Positions 1-7,360 of a stretch of DNA of 14,352 nucleotides are shown here, piece by piece. The notes beneath the pieces are model-generated. The model did no database searches and was not told the DNA's origin. It was given only the letters and a program-made list of their open reading frames with translations. Numbering within the stretch: position 1 is the stretch's first letter; the number at the start of each line of letters is the position of its first letter. The translations under genes were made by a program, and so were the position numbers. Origin of the DNA: Deltaproteobacteria bacterium RIFCSPHIGHO2_02_FULL_40_11 (GTDB lineage: Bacteria > Bdellovibrionota > JACOXK01 > 2-02-FULL-40-11); contig MGRI01000109.1 in NCBI GenBank assembly GCA_001798105.1, positions 1 through 14,352 of the forward strand. The letters run 5' to 3'.

Positions 1-136
1 ATCTCTTCGGAAATGGATTAATTCAGGATAACAAATACACCGTCATGCTGAGCCCGAAGGGCGAAGCATCCCAGTATTTACCATGTTGAAAGAGAGAATT
101 TTTAAAGTCGTTAGTCCGTTTGGAGTAGACGCTGAA
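1..136. other. Left-edge intergenic stretch with one hairpin repeat
   Basis: No gene can be supported here. A short plus-strand frame is open from about base 2 to base 112, but its middle is only the translation of the hairpin repeat at 43-70, so I do not call it. It could be the tail of a gene to the left that runs into the repeat. Apart from the repeat I see no promoter or terminator. Confidence 0.5.
43..70 (+). repeat. Dispersed hairpin repeat, copy 1
   Basis: Imperfect hairpin. Arm ATGCT (45-49) pairs with AGCAT (65-69). A GA/GA internal mismatch follows, then an inner stem GCCC/GGGC (52-55 with 59-62) closing a GAA triloop (56-58). It starts with the family's GTC. Flanking AAATAC (33-38) and GTATTT (73-78) could extend the pairing. 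The third arm pair is G:C here, whereas other copies have T:A or C:G. Confidence 0.8.
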
Positions 137-310
137 TTAAGAATCTGTTTTCTTCAGTTTGCTGGATGGGATTTTGACAACTTTACCATCTTTCCAGACA
201 ATTAAAGGGAGGCCTGCTTTTTTATTTTCTCTGACGACCTCCTTAACAGCTTCTTTAAGGGCTTTTTCAGCCATGACTGGAAGAGATTGTTTTAAATTTT
301 TTTTCATCAT
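137..310 (-). CDS. Small Lys/Glu-rich protein downstream of the zeta-like gene (possible antitoxin or partner)
   Basis: A 57-residue reading frame beginning MMKKNLKQSLPVMAEKAL and ending in a charged tail. Residues 14-32 are a likely helix rich in Ala, Lys and Glu (AEKALKEAVKEVVRENKKA). This is followed by a conserved-looking short strand segment, GLPLIVWKDGKVVKIP (residues 33-48). It has no signal peptide or membrane segment. The start at 310 (ATG ATG) is supported by AAGGTGA at 317-323, six bases upstream. A later in-frame ATG at 274 lacks such a site. The frame overlaps the 3' end of the zeta-like gene by 44 bases, which implies co-translation. From memory, small proteins of this kind accompany COG4185/zeta-like ATPases and are suspected antitoxins. 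The antitoxin role is inference from position and size. Confidence 0.7.
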   Translation of the reverse strand: MMKKNLKQSLPVMAEKALKEAVKEVVRENKKAGLPLIVWKDGKVVKIPSSKLKKTDS

Positions 311-842
311 ATAGAGTCACCTTACCATGCTCTTTCTTTGCAATCAAATAGGGTTTAATGCTTGAATTATCAAAGAGAGACCAAGAATCAACTAAGGGAT
401 TATAAATATCAAAAAAGTTGTGAATACTTCTTGTAAGGCGACGATGCACATCATGAGCTGGAATATTGTGACCGCCCTTAGCCACCCTCTCCTTGATACG
501 CTCAAGGGCAAGATTTGCATTTGGAATCCAAAGAAAAAATAAATGAACTTCGTAGCCCGTGTTCTTTAATTTTTTCAAAAGTGTGGCATAAGTCTTTCCA
601 GAAAGAGTAGTCTCAAAAGCAAAATCAACTTTCTTTGAAGAATATTCTTGAATTTGGGAAAGTAAAAGCCTTCCCGCTTTAATAGCAACAGTTTGGGGAG
701 AAAAGGGGGCTAATCCTTGAGCAATCATATCTGCATTAATGAAATTTGGGCATTTTACATATTGAGGTAAAAACTCTTTTGCAAATGTTGTTTTTCCAGA
801 ACCATTTGGACCTGCAATGATATATAAATTAGACTTTTTCAT
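267..842 (-). CDS. Zeta-toxin-like P-loop kinase/ATPase (COG4185 type)
   Basis: 191 residues from the ATG at 842; a GTG at 845 would add one residue. The N-terminus has a strand followed by a textbook Walker A, GPNGSGKT (residues 11-18). Then come NAD at 37-39, FETTLSGK at 76-83 and a basic lid-like segment RVAKGGHNIP at 119-128, followed by HRR at 133-135. This order and length match the COG4185 branch of the zeta toxin/UDP-N-acetylglucosamine kinase superfamily. Classical zeta toxins phosphorylate cell-wall precursor sugars; the substrate of this branch is not settled. The gene overlaps the upstream acetyltransferase by 14 bases and the small downstream gene by 44, so the three are probably one transcript. 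Family membership is clear from the sequence. The toxin role is inferred. Confidence 0.85.
   Translation of the reverse strand: MKKSNLYIIAGPNGSGKTTFAKEFLPQYVKCPNFINADMIAQGLAPFSPQTVAIKAGRLLLSQIQEYSSKKVDFAFETTLSGKTYATLLKKLKNTGYEVHLFFLWIPNANLALERIKERVAKGGHNIPAHDVHRRLTRSIHNFFDIYNPLVDSWSLFDNSSIKPYLIAKKEHGKVTLYDEKKFKTISSSHG
317..323 (-). promoter_or_regulatory. Ribosome binding site deciding the start of the small partner gene
   Basis: AAGGTGA on the minus strand, six bases before the ATG ATG at 310. It lies inside the zeta-like coding sequence. It favours the long form of the small protein over the internal ATG at 274. Confidence 0.5.
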
Positions 843-1290
843 CACTATTCAGTTTCCGAAGCATTTCAATGTGGGGAATATTATCTTCCAAATACTCTTT
901 CCCAGTACATGTAAAGCCAAAGTTTTCATAAAATTTTTTCAAATATGCCTGTGCAGAAATTCGAATACTAACATTACCAAATGCTTTTTCAATGCACTTC
1001 AAAGCCTGTTTTGTAATCTCTTTGCCACATCCTTTACCTCTTATCTCTTGTGCGGTAACAACCCGTCCTATTGAATACTCTTTAAAACGTGTATTAGGTA
1101 AAGTTACTCGTAAATATGTAACTAATTTATTCTTTTTCCATCCCATTAAATGCCATGCTTTTAAGTCAAGGCCATCCTCATCTAAGTAAAGACAATTCTG
1201 TTCTAACCCAAAAACCTTTTGTCGGAGCGCTAGACATTCATAAAGGTCTTGTGGGTTAAATTTTATAAAAGGAATCCATACCCATTTCAT
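829..1290 (-). CDS. elaA: ElaA-type GNAT N-acetyltransferase
   Basis: 153 residues, about the usual ElaA length. Recognisable blocks in order: LRQKVFGLEQNC (22-33), DEDGLDL (37-43), AWHLMGW (45-51), IGRVV (74-78), the acetyl-CoA pyrophosphate loop RGKGCG (84-89), ISAQAYL (111-117), FYENFGF (120-126) and EDNIPHIEM (135-143). These fit the ElaA branch of GNAT acetyltransferases, cytosolic enzymes that transfer acetyl from acetyl-CoA to an amine. The physiological acceptor is unknown to me. The ATG at 1290 puts the first strand (MKWVWIPF) in place. The 3' end overlaps the zeta-like gene by 14 bases, suggesting co-expression. It might be a mere passenger or a third component of a toxin module; the sequence alone cannot decide. 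Confidence 0.85.
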   Translation of the reverse strand: MKWVWIPFIKFNPQDLYECLALRQKVFGLEQNCLYLDEDGLDLKAWHLMGWKKNKLVTYLRVTLPNTRFKEYSIGRVVTAQEIRGKGCGKEITKQALKCIEKAFGNVSIRISAQAYLKKFYENFGFTCTGKEYLEDNIPHIEMLRKLNSDEKV

Positions 1291-1343
1291 GAAGTTTTAT
1301 ATAGCATAATTCAAAAATTTAAACATCATCCTCAATATTAATA

Positions 1344-1349
1344 ATTATA
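1344..1349 (-). promoter_or_regulatory. Possible -10 box for the GNAT-zeta-small protein operon
   Basis: A perfect TATAAT on the minus strand in the very AT-rich leader about 55 bases before the acetyltransferase ATG. No convincing -35 box is seen at the right spacing, so this is weak. The operon could also be read through from nuoN. Confidence 0.25.
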
Positions 1350-1398
1350 AATTTTGGCTGAAACCGATGCGCATAGAGTTTGCCAGTTTTAAAGCCCA

Positions 1399-1424
1399 AG
1401 ATTCTTCGCTTCGCTCAGAATGAC
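1399..1424 (-). repeat. Dispersed hairpin repeat, copy 2
   Basis: Read on the minus strand it is GTC, arm ATTCT, GA, core GCGAAGC, GA, arm AGAAT, CT. The arms pair as T:A at the third position. The core GCGAAGC folds as GC/GC closing a GAA triloop. It lies in the 212-base gap between the nuoN stop and the acetyltransferase gene. Confidence 0.85.
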
Positions 1425-1432
1425 TAAACGAT

Positions 1433-1494
1433 GTCATCCTGAATCAGTTATCAAACGACGAGATCCTTCGGGCCTTCGGTCCTCAGGCTGACGG
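1433..1494. repeat. Degenerate hairpin repeat, copy 3, with a truncated half-copy
   Basis: The part at 1461-1494 matches the minus-strand form of the family: ATCCT (1463-1467), TC, GGGCC, loop TTC, GGTCC, TC, then AGGCT (1485-1489) and GAC. The inner stem is extended to five pairs including one G:T wobble. The outer arm has a mismatch, so this copy is decayed or newly varied. At 1433-1442 a plus-orientation left half (GTCATCCTGA) stands alone. The hairpin lies 9-42 bases beyond the nuoN stop and may stabilise or end the nuo transcript, but no T-run follows it. Confidence 0.6.
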
Positions 1495-1502
1495 CGTAGA
1501 CA

Positions 1503-2978
1503 TTAAGGCGTCACGATAAATCGTAAAGAAGAAGAAAGATACGTATACAAGGGTTCCCAATAGATTCCCAAAATAACAAGGGGTACAGAAAGCGTTACTA
1601 AGATGCCGGTCGCTAAAGGCGAAACGTGAACCTGTGTTTTGTCTTGGGGGCGGTCTAAGAACATTTCTTTGACGATGTAGGCATAATAATAAAGTGAGAT
1701 CACCGTATTTAAGATGGCGAAGATTAAAAGCCAATAATAATCTTGTTCAACCAGGGCCCAAAATAAATAAACTTTTCCAATAAACCCACCCAAGGGTGGA
1801 AGCCCGGTGAGTGAAAATAAAAAGATCGCCATCGGGATGGCAAGTAAGGGAGATTTCCATCCCAAGCCCTTAAAGTTTTCAATGTCTTCATTTTTATACG
1901 TATTGCCGACAATGCCCACCACAAAAAAGGCACCAAAGTTCATCAGCGCATAAATAACGGCGTAAAATAAAATGGCAACCAGTCCCGAATGATTTAAAAC
2001 CACAATCCCCATGAGCATATACCCCGCATGGGCAATACTGGAATAGGCCAGCATGCGTTTTGCATTTTTTTGAAACAGCGCGCTTAAATTGCCAAGCGTC
2101 ATGGTTGCTGCCGAAAGAATGGCAATTAAAACAGGCCAGTTCAAATAAGGAATGGCATCCCATTGGCCAGGTGTTGTGGTTTGATTGCTAAAGACCGTAA
2201 AGAAGAAGCGTATAAAAATCGCGATGCCGGCAATTTTTGGTGCTACGGTAAAAAAAGCAGCTGTCGGCGTGGGTGCGCCTTGATACACATCCGGGGCCCA
2301 CATGTGAAACGGTACCATCGACATTTTAAACCCAAAGCCAAAAAGAATCATGAGTAAAATGGCATACAGTGCGAAAGGTTCCATATAGGCAGATCCTAAA
2401 GCGGCACTGATGGAATACAAATTTAAAGAACCTGTAATGCCATAAAGCAGCGAAAAACCGTACAGCAGGGTCCCGCTCGCCGCTGCACCATATAAAAGAT
2501 ATTTTAAAGAAGCTTCATTGGAAAACCTATTTTCTTTTCGAAAGCCGGCGAGCGCGTAAGAAACAATACTCACCAACTCTAAAGACAGATACAAAGCTAA
2601 AAGATTAATGGATGCCACCAGTGTCGACATGCCAATCGTGACAGATAAAGTGAGTAGAATAAATTCTGGAAATCGACTTTGATCAATTTCTTTTGATTCA
2701 TACGCGAAAAGAAGTGTAAATGCCGAAATCACAATAAAAAAGAGCTTAAAAAAGAGCGAAAAATTGTCGTGGCTCAATTGTGATGTAAAATAAAATTGCG
2801 GCATGTATTGATACAAAAAACAGGCATCGATAAAAGCAAGTCCCAGGCCTAAAAGCGCTGTAAATAAGGTGAGCGCTCTATTTTTAGAAAGCATGCTGAC
2901 GACCAAACTAAAAAGTAAGGTTAAGAGCAGAATGACTTCTGCAGAGTATAAAACCAAGTTGAGTTGAACGCTTCCCAT
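1503..2978 (-). CDS. nuoN: NADH-quinone oxidoreductase subunit N
   Basis: 491 residues, close to the usual length for NuoN, and hydrophobic throughout with the multi-helix pattern of antiporter-like complex I subunits. It shows LSLELVSIVSYALAGF with the conserved Glu at 134, and FGFGFKMSMVPFHMWAPDVY (212-231) with the Lys at 218 expected on the broken proton-channel helix. APTPTAAFF and VAPKIAG follow. It is one of three antiporter-like proton-pumping modules in the inner-membrane arm. Last gene of the operon. Its start at 2978 has AAGGA at 2985-2989, six bases upstream, overlapping the nuoM stop. The C-terminus seems intact. Confidence 0.97.
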   Translation of the reverse strand: MGSVQLNLVLYSAEVILLLTLLFSLVVSMLSKNRALTLFTALLGLGLAFIDACFLYQYMPQFYFTSQLSHDNFSLFFKLFFIVISAFTLLFAYESKEIDQSRFPEFILLTLSVTIGMSTLVASINLLALYLSLELVSIVSYALAGFRKENRFSNEASLKYLLYGAAASGTLLYGFSLLYGITGSLNLYSISAALGSAYMEPFALYAILLMILFGFGFKMSMVPFHMWAPDVYQGAPTPTAAFFTVAPKIAGIAIFIRFFFTVFSNQTTTPGQWDAIPYLNWPVLIAILSAATMTLGNLSALFQKNAKRMLAYSSIAHAGYMLMGIVVLNHSGLVAILFYAVIYALMNFGAFFVVGIVGNTYKNEDIENFKGLGWKSPLLAIPMAIFLFSLTGLPPLGGFIGKVYLFWALVEQDYYWLLIFAILNTVISLYYYAYIVKEMFLDRPQDKTQVHVSPLATGILVTLSVPLVILGIYWEPLYTYLSSSLRFIVTP

Positions 2979-2987
2979 TGTTTTTCC

Positions 2988-4541
2988 TTATGCGGCCTGA
3001 ATCAAAATCAAAATTTGATCTAAAGTTTGTTTCATTAAATCCAAAACAGGCATGGGGTAAATGCCTAAGAAAACTACCAAGATCCCCAAGGGCACGAGTG
3101 TAAAGAGTTCTCTGGCGCTCACATCTTTTAGGTTGATATATTTTTGGTTTAAAGGACCCAAAAATATTTTTTGAAGGGCCCATAAGAAAAAGGCCGCATT
3201 TAAAATAATACCCAAGGTTGCAAGCACTGTAATGGATGGATACACTTTAAAAGCCCCTAAAAAGACAAGTGCTTCTGAAATAAAACTGGAAAGTCCAGGG
3301 AGTCCCAAAGATGCAAAAAATGCCAAAGAGACAATGCCCGTATAAATAGGCACTTGAACGCCAAGCCCTCCAAAACCATCAATTTTTCTGTGATGCACGC
3401 GGTCATAAATGACGCCTACCAATAAGAAGAGCATGGCGGTTGTAATCCCATGGTTAAACATTTGAAAGACAGCACCATTGATGCCTTCAATCGTAAAGAC
3501 AGACATGCCTAAAATCACATACCCCATGTGTGAAATTGAAGAATAGGCAATGAGTTTTTTAAGATCGTTTCCGCCTTTTTTTTCTGAAAGTGTAATTTGC
3601 GCCATGGCACAAAGCGCCCCATAGACAATATTAATGAGTCCAAAGATGGCCAGTGCATAAGAAAACCAATACGTTTCCTGAGGTAAAATTGGAAAACTAA
3701 TTCGGAGCAATCCATAGGTCCCCATTTTTAAAAGCACACCTGCCAAAATAACAGAAATCGGTGTGGGGGCTTCAACGTGTGCCAAGGGTAACCATGTATG
3801 AAATGGAAAGATCGGCACTTTAATGGCAAAGCCAATAAATAAGAAAATGAAAAGCATTTTTTTAAACGCCGCCGCCGAAAGGGCAATACCAAAGAGAGTG
3901 AGGTCTTTTACGACAAGTGTTCCTGGCTTTGAAAGTTCTACCAAACTAAACGTATGCGGTTCGCTGTAAAAATAAAAGGCCAGCATGGCAACCAGCATTA
4001 AAACAGAGCCAAAAAGTGTATAGAGAAAAAACTTAATGGCGGCATATTCTTTTTTCGGGCCACCCCAAATACCAATCAGAAAATACATGGGAAGCAGCAT
4101 CACTTCCCAGAAAACATAAAATAGAAAGAAATCGAGCGCGCAAAATACACCCATCATGCCTGCTTCCAACAGTAAAAACATGCAGAGATAGCCTTTCAGC
4201 CCCTCTTTGATATTCCAGGAAGCAAAAATGCATAAGAAGGAAAGAAGTGCTGTGAGTAAAATCATGGTGACAGAAAGCCCGTCTGCCCCCACAAAGTAAT
4301 GAATATTAAATGTGGGAATCCAAGAATATTGCTCCATAAATTGAAGTCCTGCTTCTTGGCGGTCGAAATTTAGGAAAAGAGCAATGCCTAAAAGTAAAGG
4401 TAACAGTGTAAATCCAGAGGCTACCCATTTCATGGCTTCTTTTTTGGCGTTGGGAAGGACCGAGATGACGAGCATGCCAATCACAGGTAAAAAAATCATC
4501 CAACTTAAAAGATGATGGTAGATAAAATTTGGTAGTTCCAT
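2988..4541 (-). CDS. nuoM: NADH-quinone oxidoreductase subunit M
   Basis: 517 residues, near the family norm. It has FYVFWEVMLLPMYFLIGIWG (141-160) with the conserved Glu at 146, then FAIKVPIFPFHTWLPLAHVE (238-257) with Lys at 241, and APTPISVILAGVLLKMGTYG (258-277). These are the hallmark channel residues of the NuoM antiporter-like module of complex I, an integral inner-membrane subunit. AAGGAGC at 4548-4554 lies six bases before the ATG and only a short gap separates it from the nuoL stop. The nuoN start follows nine bases after its own stop. No missing key residue. Confidence 0.97.
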   Translation of the reverse strand: MELPNFIYHHLLSWMIFLPVIGMLVISVLPNAKKEAMKWVASGFTLLPLLLGIALFLNFDRQEAGLQFMEQYSWIPTFNIHYFVGADGLSVTMILLTALLSFLCIFASWNIKEGLKGYLCMFLLLEAGMMGVFCALDFFLFYVFWEVMLLPMYFLIGIWGGPKKEYAAIKFFLYTLFGSVLMLVAMLAFYFYSEPHTFSLVELSKPGTLVVKDLTLFGIALSAAAFKKMLFIFLFIGFAIKVPIFPFHTWLPLAHVEAPTPISVILAGVLLKMGTYGLLRISFPILPQETYWFSYALAIFGLINIVYGALCAMAQITLSEKKGGNDLKKLIAYSSISHMGYVILGMSVFTIEGINGAVFQMFNHGITTAMLFLLVGVIYDRVHHRKIDGFGGLGVQVPIYTGIVSLAFFASLGLPGLSSFISEALVFLGAFKVYPSITVLATLGIILNAAFFLWALQKIFLGPLNQKYINLKDVSARELFTLVPLGILVVFLGIYPMPVLDLMKQTLDQILILIQAA

Positions 4542-4554
4542 AGTTTTGCTCCTT

Positions 4555-6564
4555 CTAAAGCATGAGTATCAATAAAATAATACACAGTGCTGCCAATGCT
4601 AAAATTAAATACTGTTGTATGCGTCCTGTTTGAATCTTTCGAACTTCCATGCCGCCTTTTGCAATGGAAAGTCCTGTGCCATCCACCAAGGTTTGATCGA
4701 TGGCGACGTTATCAAAATCGCCTGAATAAAAAGCTGTATTTGAAGTGAGGGGTACCCACCCATCTACAAGCCGGTCGTCAATGACACGGTTATCAAAATG
4801 GGCCATAAAATTATTTAAGCGAATAAGCGGTCTGACAACAGTCCATTCGTAAAGTTCATCGACCCAGTATAAATGAACAAGTGTCTGATACATGGATTGA
4901 AAACGATGGGCCCAATTTTTTGCAGATAAAACCCCTTTAAAATAAAATAAATAAGAAAGAAAAATCCCCGTACCCGCAAGTGCAATCGATAAAATAACAG
5001 TTATTAAATGAGACGCATCATGCGGTGCGTGGCCTAAGGCCTTGAGGCTTCCAACAGATAATCCGGATTGATAGTTTAAGAGCGCTGGTTTTTGAATGAT
5101 GGCTTCAAACCAATGATTGTATGTAAAAATAAAGCCAAAAGATAAAACACTTAGAATCATTAAAGGAAGCGTCATCGTAAGCGGGCTTTCGTGTGCGTGT
5201 GAGAAAACTTTCGGATCTTTAGGTGCCCCAAAGAAAGTCATAAAAACCAGGCGAAACATATAAAACGCAGTGAGCCCTGCTGTTATAAATGCAAAAATGG
5301 CAATGAGTGCATGCTGTGGGTTTTCAGTTGCAAAAGATAAAGCCCCCGCCAAAAGCATGTCTTTCGAAACAAAGCCTGAAAAAAATGGAACGCCAGAAAT
5401 AGAAAGCGTTGCAATAAGGGTTGCCCAAAACGTAATGGGCATTTTTTGTTTTAAGCCCCCCATTTGGCGCATGTCTTGTGTGTGTGCGGCATGAATGACA
5501 GATCCGGAACATAAAAATAAAGAAGCTTTAAACGCGGCATGGGTGACCAAGTGTAAAAAACCAGCAACATAGGCGCCCACACCGAGCCCCATCATCATAT
5601 ACCCCAGTTGGGAAATGGTGGAATAAGCTAAAACTTTTTTAATATCGTTATGGGTAAGCGCCATCGTGGCTGCAAATAAGGCTGTAAAAGAACCAATATA
5701 GGCAATGAATAAAAGAGCGTCGGGCGTAAAAAAGACAAACATGCGGGTAACCAAATACACACCCGCTGCCACCATGGTTGCCGCATGAATCAATGCAGAA
5801 ACAGGCGTGGGGCCTTCCATGGCGTCTGGTAACCAAATATGAAGTGGAAATTGTGCGGATTTTCCAATGGCGCCAAAAAAGAGCAAGATGCCCGCTACCG
5901 TTAAAAGCGACATTCCTAAAAATTCTCCCGTAAATTTTCCATCTGCAACGTACTGAAACAATTTTTCGTATTCTAAAATGCCATTGGTATTGAAAAAGAT
6001 AATTAAAATTCCTAAAAACATGCCAATGTCACCAATACGGGTGGTTAAAAAAGCTTTTTTAGCAGCATTGGAGGCTGAGGGTTTTTCAAACCAAAATCCA
6101 ATAAGTAAATAAGAGGCTAGGCCTACCAACTCCCAAAAAATATAAATGCTAAAAAGGTTATCGACCAAAACCAACCCCACCATGGAAAATGTGAAAAAAG
6201 AAAGATAGGCAAAGTAGCGGCTGTAGAGCTTATCTCCTGCCATGTAGCCTATGGAATACACATGGACCAAAAGGCTAACGAGCGTAATCACAACCAGCAT
6301 GGAAAGGGTTACTGTATCTACGAGAAGTCCAAATTTGAGTTGAAAATCTGGCAGAAAAATCCAGTCCCAAGAAGTCGTCCATTTAAAATGGGGATTATGT
6401 TCCCCCAACATGTTAAAAAATAAAACGCACGAAAAAATAAAAGACGTAAATACAGCGCCACAAGACACCCAATCGCCACGTCGATACAGGCGTTTTCCTA
6501 AAAAGACCTGGATCAAAAAGGCCGCAAGCGGTAAAAGCCAAATAAGAAGAAGTTTTTCTAGCAT
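4555..6564 (-). CDS. nuoL: NADH-quinone oxidoreductase subunit L
   Basis: 669 residues, somewhat longer than E. coli NuoL (613). It has FWELVGLASYLLIGFWFE with the conserved Glu at 145, and GAIGKSAQFPLHIWLPDAME (231-250) with Lys at 235, then GPTPVSALIHAATMVAAGVY (251-270). The C-terminal part (about 560-669) carries the long amphipathic segment and terminal hydrophobic helix typical of NuoL, the distal antiporter-like subunit whose lateral helix runs along the membrane arm. The start ATG overlaps the nuoK stop by seven bases (ATGCTAG), which points to translational coupling. Confidence 0.97.
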   Translation of the reverse strand: MLEKLLLIWLLPLAAFLIQVFLGKRLYRRGDWVSCGAVFTSFIFSCVLFFNMLGEHNPHFKWTTSWDWIFLPDFQLKFGLLVDTVTLSMLVVITLVSLLVHVYSIGYMAGDKLYSRYFAYLSFFTFSMVGLVLVDNLFSIYIFWELVGLASYLLIGFWFEKPSASNAAKKAFLTTRIGDIGMFLGILIIFFNTNGILEYEKLFQYVADGKFTGEFLGMSLLTVAGILLFFGAIGKSAQFPLHIWLPDAMEGPTPVSALIHAATMVAAGVYLVTRMFVFFTPDALLFIAYIGSFTALFAATMALTHNDIKKVLAYSTISQLGYMMMGLGVGAYVAGFLHLVTHAAFKASLFLCSGSVIHAAHTQDMRQMGGLKQKMPITFWATLIATLSISGVPFFSGFVSKDMLLAGALSFATENPQHALIAIFAFITAGLTAFYMFRLVFMTFFGAPKDPKVFSHAHESPLTMTLPLMILSVLSFGFIFTYNHWFEAIIQKPALLNYQSGLSVGSLKALGHAPHDASHLITVILSIALAGTGIFLSYLFYFKGVLSAKNWAHRFQSMYQTLVHLYWVDELYEWTVVRPLIRLNNFMAHFDNRVIDDRLVDGWVPLTSNTAFYSGDFDNVAIDQTLVDGTGLSIAKGGMEVRKIQTGRIQQYLILALAALCIILLILML

Positions 6565-6869
6565 TTCATTTCTCCGACATCTTCAATATCAATGGTTTGG
6601 CGATTCATATAAATGCGAAGTAAAATGGCAAGTGCCACAACCACTTCGCTGGCTGCGATGACAATAATAAAAAGTGAAAAAATCTGTCCTGAAAGGTCGG
6701 AAGCGACATATCTTGAAAACGCAACAAAGTTAATGCCGGCTGCGTTCATCACCAATTCAATGCCCAGTAAAATACCAATGGCATTTCGTCTGGATAAAAT
6801 GGCAATAATCCCCAACGCAAATAAAATGCTTGAAACGGTAAGATAATGGAACAGGCCGATCGTCATCAT
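6558..6869 (-). CDS. nuoK: NADH-quinone oxidoreductase subunit K
   Basis: 103 residues (typically about 100) with three membrane helices. Both intramembrane glutamates of the family are seen: GIELVMNA (36-43, Glu 38) and ASEVVVAL (73-80, Glu 75). It is the small subunit that links the quinone side to the antiporter-like subunits. The start is ATG at 6869 or the adjacent ATG at 6866; both overlap or abut the nuoJ stop. A GAGG stretch lies about ten bases upstream. Its 3' end overlaps nuoL by seven bases. Confidence 0.96.
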   Translation of the reverse strand: MMTIGLFHYLTVSSILFALGIIAILSRRNAIGILLGIELVMNAAGINFVAFSRYVASDLSGQIFSLFIIVIAASEVVVALAILLRIYMNRQTIDIEDVGEMKC

Positions 6870-7360
6870 TGATGTTCATCCTCAGAGCTTCGTGCAAGAA
6901 GAATGGCTCCAATTAAGGCTGCCAATAATAAAATCGAAGCCAATTCAAAAGGTAAAAGATAATCGGTTAAAAATAAGTTTCCAATGCGACTGACGGTATG
7001 TGGGAAGATGCCTTCTACAAGCGTCACATTCCAATTTGTTTTAAAAATGGAAAAGACAATAATGCTCAAGATAAAAACGCCTAAGATACTTGGAACAATG
7101 TATCTTTTTTGAGATTCTTGAAAGGTTGGGCTATAAATTTTTGGAGACAGCATGACTGCAAATAAAAGCAAAATTAAAATGCCCCCCACATATAAAAGAA
7201 CTTGTGTAGCAGCCACAAAATCTGCCGCTAAAAGAAGGTACAGGCCTGCAACGCCAAAGAAAGAAATAAATAAAGAAAGCGCGGCATATAAAATATTGGG
7301 ATGAAAGACGGCCACAAAAGCAGGGGCCACGGTTAAAATTGCAAAAAGATAAAAGATCAA
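6866..7360 (-). CDS. nuoJ: NADH-quinone oxidoreductase subunit J (TTG start)
   Basis: 164 residues when begun at TTG 7360, the normal NuoJ size. The first residues then read (M)IFYLFAILTVAPAFVAVF. The frame stays open further upstream, but the extension (up to 7543) lies entirely inside nuoH and has no membrane-protein character. A strong GGGAGG at 7367-7372, six bases before the TTG, decides the start. The TTGA overlap with the nuoH stop suggests re-initiation. It has about five helices, including FFGVAGLYLLLAADFVAATQ and VLLYVGGILILLLFAVML, a conserved helix block of the family. Its C-terminus ends four bases into nuoK. Confidence 0.93.
   Translation of the reverse strand: MIFYLFAILTVAPAFVAVFHPNILYAALSLFISFFGVAGLYLLLAADFVAATQVLLYVGGILILLLFAVMLSPKIYSPTFQESQKRYIVPSILGVFILSIIVFSIFKTNWNVTLVEGIFPHTVSRIGNLFLTDYLLPFELASILLLAALIGAILLARSSEDEHQ

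Noticed and set aside
2..112. Short open frame at the left edge
   Set aside because: Its central part is only repeat copy 1 and the rest has no recognisable content; it might be a gene tail but cannot be supported.
817..1189. Plus-strand open frames opposite the acetyltransferase
   Set aside because: They are antisense to a gene with clear family motifs and have no ribosome site or recognisable content.
1399..1494. Rho-independent terminator for the nuo operon
   Set aside because: The hairpins are present but no T-run follows them on the minus strand, so I list them as repeats only.
1503..6564. nuoL, M and N as Mrp-type antiporter or hydrogenase subunits
   Set aside because: nuoA, H, J and K stand in the same operon with typical complex I motifs, and the three large genes match NuoL, M and N individually.
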